From JADJLQ01 sp040007895 (GTDB taxonomy: Bacteria > Bacteroidota > Bacteroidia > Chitinophagales > Saprospiraceae): 14,208 nt of DNA. Shown one piece after another: positions 7,086 through 14,208 of this stretch (within the stretch, counting starts at the first letter, position 1; the number at the start of each line of letters is the position of its first letter). The position numbers and the translations under genes are program-made. A model generated the notes under the pieces. The model was not told where the DNA came from and searched no databases. It saw only the letters and a program-made list of their open reading frames with translations. Where the stretch lies: contig JBDTUE010000096.1 of the NCBI GenBank assembly GCA_040007895.1, forward strand, positions 1 through 14,208. The letters run 5' to 3'.

Positions 7086-9416
7086 TCAAAATGGAAGACC
7101 CAGCGATAAATTGTATTGAAGGTCACTTAATTTAGTGGTCCTGGGATAATGAGTTCCATTCTCCTGTAAATAGGGTGTTCTTAATTTTAAGCCAGCGTCA
7201 AATCGGATAATAAAATAATTAAAATCTAACCGGAGGCCGGCTCCAGAGCTTAAATAAAGCTGCGATAAAAACTTGCTTGTCAATTCTCCTCCAGGTTGAA
7301 GGTCATCTTTTTTAAGAAGCCAAACATTACCTCCATCAAACAGGAATGCACCTTTGAAAACAGAAAAAATATCAAACCTGTATTCAGAACCAAACTCCAA
7401 CTTAAAATTTCCGGTTTGATAAAAGCTCAACCTGTTTGAAGCAACCGTGTTTTTAAATACACCAGGCCCTATTTCTCTGATAGCCCATCCCCTGATACTA
7501 TTGGGCCCGCCGACATAAAATTGTCTTACAAATGGAATACTATTATCCTTTTCCCCGAATGGCAGAGCTAATCCAGTAGCTAATCGCATGCCCAATTGAT
7601 TGGTGCTGGACAATCTGATGGTGTACCTGGCGTCCAATTCTGTTCTTATAAATCTTGAAATTTTAGGGAGAATAGTTTTTTTGGTAAATAAATCAGCTAC
7701 GCCGGCTTCAAGACCTGAAGATTCGAAACTGGTCAGGATACGGGATACATTTTGATTTCCATATTTTTTATTGATGTCTGCAGATAGCTCTTTAAAAAAA
7801 ACTCCCGCTAATAATCTGTCTTCAAAACTTTTTATTAAAAATTCCTGAGCTGCATTTCTGAATCCATCCGAGAGATCATAATTTAGATAATCAAAACCGA
7901 TAGGGTTAAACCTATAAAATATCCGGTTATCTTTTGAAAATTCATAACCAAAACTGATTTTGGATTCACGCTGAATAGATTTTTCAGTACTTCCACTAAA
8001 TGAATTATAAAATAATTCATAAATATTGGCAATATTGATTCGGGTTCTTGCACTATATTTTAATTCATTGTAAAAACGACTAGAAATAAGGCCCAGATTA
8101 GTTGCAAATTTTACGAATCCAATCTCAATAAATCTTGGGAAGGTAAGGCTTGATTGAATATTCAATCCCTTGGGTATAAGGATTTTTCCAGAATCAATTT
8201 GGAATCCGATATTAGGTATGACAGAAACAGTAAACTGTTCCCCTCCCCGGAATAAATTCCTATGCCTGTACTGAAGCGCTACTCTGAAATCAAATAGTTT
8301 GTTTCCAGCTACCTGATCCTTATTCGTCACATAACTTGATTCCAAATCAACCTGGAAGTATTGTTTTTTAACGGGAGGCAGATAAACAAGGAGCTGCAGG
8401 CTATCTTCGGCGGTTAACTCTGGAGTGATGCTTACGCTCCTGTATATTCCCAGATTTTGAAGGGTACTTCTTGTTTTTTGAATAGCACTTAAACTATATA
8501 AACTGTCCTTTCCAAATTGAAGATATTTTTTGAGTATGGTGGGTTTTAAAGTTTGTTCCTTTTGATTATCATGAAAAATTAGATTTTCAATGACCGTGTC
8601 AGTTTTGCCTTTTGGATTTATGAGTCGATCGTAAGAAAAGATATGTACATCAGAGATCGTAAACTGCGTAAAGTCGACATTACCCTCAGAAGGTAAAATC
8701 GAACATTTCAGATCTATACTTTGATTCGTGGAGTCGGAATAATAATAATCAAAATTTGATTTGTTTATTTGGTAATAACCGACATCCTGTAACGTCTGAA
8801 TTATTTTAGCCTGATCCGGCAGCAAGATCTGTTCATCAAGCGGCATTCCCGGTTTTAGTTTTAAAAACGGTTTGATTGAATCCAAAACCCGTTGCACACT
8901 TGAATTAGTAGAAGTGTATTCAATAGATTTTATCCGAAGTGGTTTACCCGCAGCCACGGTGTAGGTGACGACCGCTCTCTTTTTATTTTGGTTGACTTTA
9001 TAAGTAACTTCTCCCTGGTAGTAACCACTCGCATTCAGGTGCTTGATGAGGTCGTCTTTGTTGTTCTCGGCTCCGGCGACAGTATACCATGTAGGCCTTT
9101 CTGAAAGTTTATTGATAAACAGCCTGTCCCACCAGGTGGTATCATTAAGGTCACTGTGCTTGAAATAAAAATAGAGATAACCTTTTCCTAGTCCGTATCT
9201 GGGATGGGGTACAGCAAATTTTAGCTTTTCACGATTAAATTTCTTTTTTGTGAGCTCCGACGGTTTAAGCTTTACTTTATTTTCTAGTAATAGAATTTTA
9301 TCCTCTGGAATGTACTTATTTATAGAACACGAAAATAGTATCAGGATACACCACGCAAGGGTGATAAATCGAAAGAGTTTGAATATACTATTGATATGTC
9401 TAATTTTATCCTTCAA
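7086..9416 (-). CDS. tamL: TamA/BamA-family outer-membrane lipoprotein (TamL-like)
   Basis: Predicted Omp85-superfamily outer-membrane protein acting in outer-membrane assembly, probably with a TamB-type partner elsewhere. Numbered from TTG 9416 (776 residues), the N-terminus is a basic stretch plus hydrophobic segment ending in a lipobox LFSC, lipidated at C30. This is the arrangement of Bacteroidota TamL, whereas proteobacterial TamA has an ordinary signal peptide. POTRA-like repeats follow from about 40 to 350, including TYTVAAGKPLRIKSIEY and a second unit near 200. The C-terminal half is a beta-barrel with GGPNSIRGW near 636-644, the conserved RG[FYW] loop motif, and it ends in a terminal Phe (SLGLPF). 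No ATG precedes the signal peptide. TTG 9416 fits a -7 box 18 bases upstream; TTG 9437 lies within that box. The family is firm; the TamL symbol is likely. Confidence 0.85.
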   Translation of the reverse strand: MKDKIRHINSIFKLFRFITLAWCILILFSCSINKYIPEDKILLLENKVKLKPSELTKKKFNREKLKFAVPHPRYGLGKGYLYFYFKHSDLNDTTWWDRLFINKLSERPTWYTVAGAENNKDDLIKHLNASGYYQGEVTYKVNQNKKRAVVTYTVAAGKPLRIKSIEYTSTNSSVQRVLDSIKPFLKLKPGMPLDEQILLPDQAKIIQTLQDVGYYQINKSNFDYYYSDSTNQSIDLKCSILPSEGNVDFTQFTISDVHIFSYDRLINPKGKTDTVIENLIFHDNQKEQTLKPTILKKYLQFGKDSLYSLSAIQKTRSTLQNLGIYRSVSITPELTAEDSLQLLVYLPPVKKQYFQVDLESSYVTNKDQVAGNKLFDFRVALQYRHRNLFRGGEQFTVSVIPNIGFQIDSGKILIPKGLNIQSSLTFPRFIEIGFVKFATNLGLISSRFYNELKYSARTRINIANIYELFYNSFSGSTEKSIQRESKISFGYEFSKDNRIFYRFNPIGFDYLNYDLSDGFRNAAQEFLIKSFEDRLLAGVFFKELSADINKKYGNQNVSRILTSFESSGLEAGVADLFTKKTILPKISRFIRTELDARYTIRLSSTNQLGMRLATGLALPFGEKDNSIPFVRQFYVGGPNSIRGWAIREIGPGVFKNTVASNRLSFYQTGNFKLEFGSEYRFDIFSVFKGAFLFDGGNVWLLKKDDLQPGGELTSKFLSQLYLSSGAGLRLDFNYFIIRFDAGLKLRTPYLQENGTHYPRTTKLSDLQYNLSLGLPF
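9378..9408 (+). promoter_or_regulatory. Candidate promoter of the SpoU-type methyltransferase gene
   Basis: TTTG at 9378-9381, a 19-base spacer, and TAATTTTA at 9401-9408 (one mismatch to TAnnTTTG). It lies inside the first codons of the opposite-strand tamL gene and ends only 7 bases before the ATG at 9416, so the transcript would be leaderless or nearly so. Confidence 0.5.
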
Positions 9417-10180
9417 TGATATCAGAAAAAAATACAAAAATAATACGATCTCTGGCCCATAAAAAGTATAGATATCAGCATAATTTGTTTATAGCCGAAG
9501 GTCGAAAGATAATAATAGATATGCTAAAATCTGGTTTTAAAGCTATACATCAGCTTTATCTCACGGAGGAGGCTAAATTGGATAATGGACCTGTATTAGA
9601 ACCAGTTAAAGATACTCTGATATTGCTCACTGTTAAGGAAATGAATCATATCAGTAACCTGGATTCGGCTTCTGATATGATTCTAATAGGAAAAATTCCT
9701 ACGCCGACAGACAGTAATGATATTGACTTTAGCCATGGAATTCATCTCTTTCTGGATCAGATTCAGGATCCGGGTAATCTTGGAACTATCTTCAGAACCG
9801 CTGAATGGTTTGGAGTGAAGAGCATTGGAATGAGTAATGGATGTGCAGATTACCTTCAGCCTAAAGTCATTCAGTCTTCCATGGGAAGTTTCTGGCGATT
9901 ACCCATTTGGATCGGAGATTTAAAAAACACCTGGCCCATTGGATTCGAAATTTTCGGTGCTGATCTTCAGGGGAATTCACTTTATGAAACCAAATTTCAT
10001 TCAAATGGCGTATTGGTAATTGGAAGTGAAGGTCAGGGTTTGAGTAAAGAATCCAGAACAATCGTCAATCACTATGTGAGGATACCTGCTTTTTCAGGTA
10101 ATGTCGAATCTTTAAATGCTGCAAATGCTGCCGCAATAATCCTTAGTGAATGGAAAAGACAGACTATAACTGAATTCTAA
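9416..10180 (+). CDS. TrmH/SpoU-family RNA 2'-O-methyltransferase
   Basis: Transfers a methyl group from S-adenosylmethionine to a ribose 2'-hydroxyl in rRNA or tRNA. The 254 residues show a short substrate-binding N-terminal domain (about 1-95; KKYRYQHNLFIAEGRKI at 16-32 is typical) and a SPOUT catalytic domain from about 108. The three SPOUT motifs are present: DPGNLGTIFRTAEWFG (118-133) with N121 and R127, IGSEGQGLS (202-210) with E205, and VRIPAFSGNVESLNAANAAA (221-240), which forms the cofactor-binding knot. RlmB-like action on 23S rRNA is plausible but the target cannot be read from the sequence, so I give no symbol. The N-terminal sequence from ATG 9416 matches the normal start of such proteins. 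The gene is divergent from tamL with back-to-back start codons, and convergent with the TlpA-like gene 42 bases downstream. Confidence 0.93.
   Translation: MISEKNTKIIRSLAHKKYRYQHNLFIAEGRKIIIDMLKSGFKAIHQLYLTEEAKLDNGPVLEPVKDTLILLTVKEMNHISNLDSASDMILIGKIPTPTDSNDIDFSHGIHLFLDQIQDPGNLGTIFRTAEWFGVKSIGMSNGCADYLQPKVIQSSMGSFWRLPIWIGDLKNTWPIGFEIFGADLQGNSLYETKFHSNGVLVIGSEGQGLSKESRTIVNHYVRIPAFSGNVESLNAANAAAIILSEWKRQTITEF
9435..9442 (-). promoter_or_regulatory. -7 promoter box of tamL
   Basis: Reading the minus strand, TATTTTTG is a perfect TAnnTTTG match, 18 bases upstream of the TTG start at 9416. No good -33 TTG is visible 17-23 bases further upstream, so this is a partial promoter call. The box lies inside the coding region of the divergent methyltransferase gene. 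Confidence 0.4.
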
Positions 10181-10222
10181 TCAAGAGATAAGTTTAACGC
10201 CAGCTTATAGCCAGTAAAAAGC

Positions 10223-11290
10223 TTAAAGATATTTTTTGATCGCAGGTTCCAAAGCCTCACCACGAAGATTAGTTGCTACGATGACACCCTCTTTGTTTAA
10301 AAGGAATGTTTGGGGGATAGATTGTATTCCATAGGTTCTCCCGGCAGCGCTATTCCAATGCTGAAGATCACTTACATGATTGGGCCAGGTCAGATGATCT
10401 GCTGCAATAGCTTCTTTCCAATTTTCTTTTGCTCCGGGCCTATCGAGAGATACGCTATATACAGTGAATCCTTTGTCCTTGTATTTATTATAAATATTAA
10501 CAACATTTGGGTTTTCCCTTCTGCAGGGCCCACACCAACTAGCCCAAAAATCAAGTAAAACCACTTTGCCCCGGAGTGATTTTAATTCGATGTTTTTACC
10601 CTCTGGATCCGGGAGGCTGATATTAGGAGCTTCTGAACCCTCTTTGATTAAATAGGTACTTTCTCTAGTCGCTATATCTCGTTCCAATGAAGTAACCATA
10701 TTATCCAAATCGGAAGTATAAGTACTTTTTGGATACTTTGCTCGAAGGTTGATGACTATATTTTTCAAAAGAGCAACATCTTCTTTTGACCCGGTAATAC
10801 CACCGAAAGCGTAATATAAAGCTGCGAGCGGATCTTGTGCTTTAATAGATTCGGCTCTTAATTCCGCTAAACCAATTTCTTTGTTAAACATTTGGCCTAG
10901 AAGTTGATGAGCCTTAGTAGATTCTTCAGAGCCCTTAATAATACATTTTCCAGCATCCATGTCACCCAGAGAACCTGTTATTTGAAGTGACTTTTCTGAA
11001 CCATTTAGAATAAGGGGTACGAACCTATTGCCAATGCGGATTCGATAGATACCTGCATCAAGTGGTTTATCCGTCTGAATAGTGTATTTACCACTTCCAT
11101 TCAGTTCAGCTTGACTGATCACATCTATTTTTTTAGTAACTAACTGTAATCTGTCAAAAAAGACCCGAAGATCAGAGGCATCAGTTACCTTGCCTTTAAT
11201 AGTTAAACCAGTAGAGCTGGTTCCTGCACAATTTAGCGCGAGCATGGATAAAGCACAAGCAAAACCAAGGACAAATAAAGATCTAAACAT
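10223..11290 (-). CDS. TlpA-like thioredoxin-fold lipoprotein with DUF4369-like N-terminus
   Basis: Exported thiol-disulfide reductase of the TlpA/ResA type, common in Bacteroidota envelopes. Numbered from ATG 11290 (355 residues), residues 1-20 form a signal peptide and C21 in ALNCAG is the probable lipid site; Asn at -1 is unusual for a lipobox, so simple periplasmic export is possible. Residues about 30-120 form a beta-rich DUF4369-like domain, followed by a helical region. The C-terminal thioredoxin domain (about 218-355) has active site WCGPC at 252-256 after LLDFWAS and the cis-proline P326 in SIPQTF. A longer frame with an ATG at 11347 exists, but a canonical promoter lies inside that 57-base extension and the signal peptide begins at 11290, which decides the start. 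The gene follows purL on the same strand but appears separately transcribed. The redox partner is unknown. Confidence 0.92.
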   Translation of the reverse strand: MFRSLFVLGFACALSMLALNCAGTSSTGLTIKGKVTDASDLRVFFDRLQLVTKKIDVISQAELNGSGKYTIQTDKPLDAGIYRIRIGNRFVPLILNGSEKSLQITGSLGDMDAGKCIIKGSEESTKAHQLLGQMFNKEIGLAELRAESIKAQDPLAALYYAFGGITGSKEDVALLKNIVINLRAKYPKSTYTSDLDNMVTSLERDIATRESTYLIKEGSEAPNISLPDPEGKNIELKSLRGKVVLLDFWASWCGPCRRENPNVVNIYNKYKDKGFTVYSVSLDRPGAKENWKEAIAADHLTWPNHVSDLQHWNSAAGRTYGIQSIPQTFLLNKEGVIVATNLRGEALEPAIKKYL

Positions 11291-11309
11291 ATTAAATAAA
11301 AATTTAATG

Positions 11310-11340
11310 CAAAAATAAGATTTTTTAAGGAAAAGTTCAA
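11310..11340 (-). promoter_or_regulatory. Bacteroidota-type promoter of the TlpA-like gene
   Basis: On the minus strand TTG (11340-11338), a 20-base spacer and a perfect TAnnTTTG box, TATTTTTG (11317-11310). The box ends 19 bases before the ATG at 11290. It sits just downstream of the purL stop, so the gene can be expressed independently of purL. Confidence 0.65.
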
Positions 11341-11362
11341 GTGGCATTCAGCCAGATCATCT

Positions 11363-13582
11363 TCAGGACTCCATAATGTCTGAAAGCCGATCCGTATAAT
11401 CTTTTATCCAAAGATTCATGTTACCTATAGTTAAATTGTCAATTTCAAAATCACCGGACATGGTGGTAGTTCCAAGTCGCATGAATTCGATCGGATGCTG
11501 ACCCACTATTTTTTGAAACGCATTTTCTTTCTCTGGAAGAATAGCTACTACGACTCTTGATTGTCCTTCTCCAAATAAAAAACTATCCTTTCTGATTCCA
11601 GGCTTAGAGATAATCTTTACTCCTAATTCATTTTTCATACAGGATTCAAACAAACTAACCAATAAACCTCCATCACTGATATCGTGGGCTGCGGCAATCA
11701 ATCCATTTCTGATTAATTGTTTCACAGCTTCCTGTACTTTAAGTTCTTTTTTCAAATCGAAGTATGGGACAGGTGAATGAAATATCCCTTGGACGGACCT
11801 TAAATATTCACTGGATGATAAATTATCCGTGATTGGTCCCAGTAAATATAAAATCAAACCAGGTTGAGTAAATGAAATGAATGTCTTTTGATGAATAGGC
11901 AAAAGTCCTATCATTCCAATGGTAGGAGTGGGGTAGATAGGGATGGTTTGTCCACCTGTTTGTGATTGATTATAAAAACTAACATTGCCACCCGTCACTG
12001 GTGTATTAAAGGCTCTGCATGCAATACCCATGCCTTTGATCACCTCTACAAATTGAAAATAAACTTCCTGATCATAAGGATTTCCAAAATTTAAACAATT
12101 AGTAATGGCCAATGGCTCACCTCCGGAACAAACGATATTGCGTGCTGCTTCTGCCACAGCTATTTGAGCACCCACATTGGGATCGGCATAAACATATGCG
12201 CTATTACAATCCACGGTCATAGCCAGTGCTTTTTCTGTTCCTTTGACCCATACCAGAGAAGCGTCCGAAGGTTGATTCGTATTCATTGATCCGGTCCTCA
12301 CTGTAGAATCATATTGCTGATATATCCATTTTTTTGAAGCAAGATTGAGTGAAGTAATTAATTTCATTGCCACTGCCCCAAGGTCAGTAGGTTCTTCAAC
12401 CTGATCCAGTTTAAATTCTTTTATTTTAGCAAAATAAGCTGGAGTTTGAAATGATCTGTTGTAGACTGGAGCCCCTCCACCTAATACAAGGCTTTCTGCC
12501 GGGATTTTAGCCACCAGGGATCCATGAAAATAATATTCCAGATCAGTGTCGTCTGTAACTTCTCCTATCTGGGCACACTCCAAGTCCCATTTATCAAAAA
12601 TTTGTAAAACTTTGGATTCTTCTCCTTTTTTGCATACCACCAACATTCGTTCCTGGCTTTCGGATAAGAGGATTTCATACGGTTCCATTTCTTGTTGCCT
12701 GAGGGGTACTTTGTCAAGATGAATAATCATCCCTGATTTACCTTTTGCCGACATCTCAGATGTAGAACAAGTAATACCTGCAGCTCCCATATCCTGCATA
12801 CCTACAACGCAACCGGTTTGAATAACTTCAAGGGTAGCTTCCAAAAGTAATTTTTCCTGGAATGGATCGCCTACCTGGACTGAAGGGAGATCATCGGCAC
12901 TGTCTTCTGTCAGGTCAGCAGAAGCGAAGGTTGCTCCATGAATACCATCTTTACCGGTTGAAGATCCAACTATAAAAACGGGATTACCAGCTCCGTGGGC
13001 AGTAGCCGATATTGTTTCGCCAACTTTTACTATACCAACAGACATGGCATTGACCAAAATATTTTGTTGGTAACATTCCATAAAATAGGTTTCACCTCCC
13101 ACAGTAGGCACTCCAAATGAATTACCGTAATTACCAATGCCACGCACCACACCCCTTACGAGGTTTTTCATATGAGCCGTATCAGGAATTCCGAATCTAA
13201 GGGAATTCATGGCCGCTATAGGCCTTGCACCCATCGTAAAAATATCCCGGTGAATGCCTCCGACTCCGGTGGCAGCACCCTGATAAGGTTCTATGGCGGA
13301 AGGATGATTATGTGATTCTATTTTAAAAGCACAGGCCAGGCCATCACCTATATCTACCAGGCCGGCATTCTCCTCGCCTGCTTCCACTAATAAACCTTTG
13401 CCTTCCCTGGGAAGGGTTTTGAGATATTTAATTGAATTTTTATAACTACAATGTTCAGACCACATCACTGAATAAATACTTAATTCAGTATAATTAGGGG
13501 TTCGCTGGAGTATATTTTTAATTTTTTCAAATTCATCATTAGTAAGTCCCAATGAGCTGGCCATCTCGGGGGTGGCTTCCAT
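11363..13582 (-). CDS. purL: Phosphoribosylformylglycinamidine synthase, small PurL subunit
   Basis: Catalyses the ATP-dependent conversion of FGAR to FGAM in purine synthesis. At 739 residues it is the small PurL type, lacking the fused glutaminase domain of large PurL, and so should need separate PurQ and PurS partners, which are not in this window. Numbered from ATG 13582: WSEHCSYKNS at 41-50 with conserved H44; the ATP/Mg region from ESHNHPSAIEPYQGAATG at 89; QDMGAAGITCSTSEM near 263-277; TGGNVSFYN at 530-538; AHDISDGGL at 632-640; FGEGQSRVVV at 670-679. The frame stays open to 13633, but a perfect -7 box at 13608-13601 lies within that extension and the N-terminus from 13582 resembles PurL homologues; an ATG at 13594 would be leaderless. 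The gene is divergent from the secreted-protein gene to its right. Confidence 0.96.
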   Translation of the reverse strand: MEATPEMASSLGLTNDEFEKIKNILQRTPNYTELSIYSVMWSEHCSYKNSIKYLKTLPREGKGLLVEAGEENAGLVDIGDGLACAFKIESHNHPSAIEPYQGAATGVGGIHRDIFTMGARPIAAMNSLRFGIPDTAHMKNLVRGVVRGIGNYGNSFGVPTVGGETYFMECYQQNILVNAMSVGIVKVGETISATAHGAGNPVFIVGSSTGKDGIHGATFASADLTEDSADDLPSVQVGDPFQEKLLLEATLEVIQTGCVVGMQDMGAAGITCSTSEMSAKGKSGMIIHLDKVPLRQQEMEPYEILLSESQERMLVVCKKGEESKVLQIFDKWDLECAQIGEVTDDTDLEYYFHGSLVAKIPAESLVLGGGAPVYNRSFQTPAYFAKIKEFKLDQVEEPTDLGAVAMKLITSLNLASKKWIYQQYDSTVRTGSMNTNQPSDASLVWVKGTEKALAMTVDCNSAYVYADPNVGAQIAVAEAARNIVCSGGEPLAITNCLNFGNPYDQEVYFQFVEVIKGMGIACRAFNTPVTGGNVSFYNQSQTGGQTIPIYPTPTIGMIGLLPIHQKTFISFTQPGLILYLLGPITDNLSSSEYLRSVQGIFHSPVPYFDLKKELKVQEAVKQLIRNGLIAAAHDISDGGLLVSLFESCMKNELGVKIISKPGIRKDSFLFGEGQSRVVVAILPEKENAFQKIVGQHPIEFMRLGTTTMSGDFEIDNLTIGNMNLWIKDYTDRLSDIMES

Positions 13583-13600
13583 GGTTGCTATCATAGGGAG

Positions 13601-13608
13601 CAAAGATA
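13601..13608 (-). promoter_or_regulatory. -7 promoter box of purL
   Basis: On the minus strand TATCTTTG is a perfect TAnnTTTG match 18 bases upstream of the ATG at 13582. The -33 region has no clear TTG at 17-23 bases. No purine-riboswitch-like aptamer can fit in such a short leader. Confidence 0.45.
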
Positions 13609-13670
13609 GGCAGATCAATAGATAATCAGGCACGTTTGTAATTCAATGAAAGCTGAATACTAAAGTTAAA

Positions 13671-13704
13671 TTTGAATCTAAAATAAAATGTAGGTGTAAC
13701 TTTA
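13671..13704 (+). promoter_or_regulatory. Candidate promoter of the right-edge secreted-protein gene
   Basis: TTTG at 13671-13674, a 22-base spacer, and TAACTTTA at 13697-13704 (one mismatch to TAnnTTTG), ending 19 bases before the ATG at 13724. Confidence 0.45.
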
Positions 13705-13723
13705 ATCCACAATTTTAATTTTT

Positions 13724-14208
13724 ATGAAAATCCTGTTTTTCTTTATAACTATTCTCTTTGCAAGCAGCATAAGTTTTGGTCAAATCCAAAAGGATCATAT
13801 CATGGCCATTATGGTGGATGGTAAAGAATTTAAATCCCAGCCACAACAACTTAAAGTAGGAGCATACAGGTATATAACTGCAAGTGCATCTAAACCCGAT
13901 CAAAACCTGAGGATCTGGATAGCTGCCTGGGATGGTGGTATGATTACAGAATCCGGAAGTTACCTCATTGTGAATGGGGACAATCCGGATACTAAACAGA
14001 ATTTTAAAAAAGCTCAGGACCTGGGTAAATATAAAGGTATAGCTGCTGTAAAATATGTACTCGAAACAAAATCCCCCCGGATGGAGTATCATGTCGGATA
14101 CAGTACCAATAATGATGAAGCTCTCAACGTCAAAATCGAAGATGGATATCTGCAGTTTGACCTCAACTGTAATCTTGATGGAACCTGGTGGAAAGAAAGA
14201 TCTTCAGC
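13724..14208 (+). CDS. Secreted protein of unknown function, cut by the window edge
   Basis: An open frame from ATG 13724 runs to the end of the window without a stop: 161 complete codons plus two bases. I do not recognise the family. Residues 1-19 are a classic signal peptide (MKILFFF start, hydrophobic core, SFG before Q20), so the protein is exported, with cleavage probably after G19. The mature part begins IQKDHIMAIMVDGKEF and continues as a mixed, probably beta-rich sequence with WIAAWDGG near 64-71 and DLNCNLDGTWW near 147-157; only one cysteine is seen. The frame starts 19 bases after a promoter-like box and is divergent from purL. An opposite-strand frame covers the same DNA at 13715-14092, but it lacks these start signals and is rejected. 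The C-terminus, which could hold a sorting domain, is outside the window. Confidence 0.75.
   Translation, partial: MKILFFFITILFASSISFGQIQKDHIMAIMVDGKEFKSQPQQLKVGAYRYITASASKPDQNLRIWIAAWDGGMITESGSYLIVNGDNPDTKQNFKKAQDLGKYKGIAAVKYVLETKSPRMEYHVGYSTNNDEALNVKIEDGYLQFDLNCNLDGTWWKERSS

Noticed and set aside
10186..10225. Possible hairpin between the methyltransferase and TlpA-like genes (ATAAG/CTTAT or AGCTT/AAGCT)
   Set aside because: Stems of only five A/T-rich pairs with long loops; no convincing terminator.
10310..10558. Plus-strand frame of 82 codons antisense to the TlpA-like gene
   Set aside because: It covers the thioredoxin active-site region of a clearly real gene on the other strand.
11291..11347. 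N-terminal extension of the TlpA-like protein from ATG 11347
   Set aside because: The extension contains a canonical promoter and precedes a complete signal peptide that begins at 11290.
13583..13633. N-terminal extension of PurL from ATG 13633
   Set aside because: The extension overlaps a perfect -7 box and is not PurL-like; the homologous N-terminus begins near 13582.
13715..14092. Minus-strand open frame of 125 codons at the right edge
   Set aside because: The plus strand over the same DNA has an open frame with a signal peptide and promoter-like boxes; the minus frame gives a Phe/Ile/Cys-rich sequence typical of an antisense shadow.
117..14208. A novel defence or mobile system in the window
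   Set aside because: All recognised genes are housekeeping or envelope genes in compatible base composition, with no transposase, integrase, repeats flanking a cargo, or nuclease/toxin cassette.

Overview
The window looks like core chromosome of a Bacteroidota bacterium, probably from the Saprospiria/Chitinophagia side of the phylum. Support: AT-rich DNA; start regions with almost no Shine-Dalgarno sequence; several boxes resembling the Bacteroidota -33/-7 promoter (TTTG or TTG, then TAnnTTTG); secreted and lipidated proteins of Bacteroidota type (a lipidated TamA-like barrel protein, a TlpA-like thioredoxin lipoprotein, an SFGQ signal-peptide end). I see no mobile element, tRNA, rRNA or CRISPR array.

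Layout. Positions 1-116 hold a low-complexity repeat downstream of ligD. ligD (117-2468, minus) encodes a three-domain NHEJ ligase. A 343-base AT-rich gap follows. Then come a small YfcE-type phosphoesterase (2812-3318, plus) and a maleylpyruvate-isomerase-like DinB/SCP2 protein (3357-4196, plus). An operon rluD - acyl-CoA reductase - nth (4277-6983, plus) has both internal junctions as ATGA stop/start overlaps. Convergent to it is a TamA/BamA-like lipoprotein (7086-9416, minus). Its start codon abuts the divergent start of a SpoU/TrmH-type RNA methyltransferase (9416-10180, plus). A TlpA-like lipoprotein (10223-11290, minus) and purL (11363-13582, minus) follow. An unrecognised secreted protein (13724-14208, plus) runs off the right edge.

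How the genes fit together. Most are housekeeping: genome maintenance (LigD, Nth), rRNA modification (RluD, SpoU methyltransferase), purine synthesis (PurL) and envelope work (TamA-like protein, TlpA-like thioredoxin). Their adjacency does not suggest one shared pathway. I did not find a convincing new multi-gene system. The points most worth a second look are the degenerate iron-sulfur cysteine pattern of Nth, the back-to-back start codons at 9416, the apparently leaderless rluD and methyltransferase transcripts, and the recurring 18-19 base distance from the -7 box to the start codon, which helps choose starts for four other genes.
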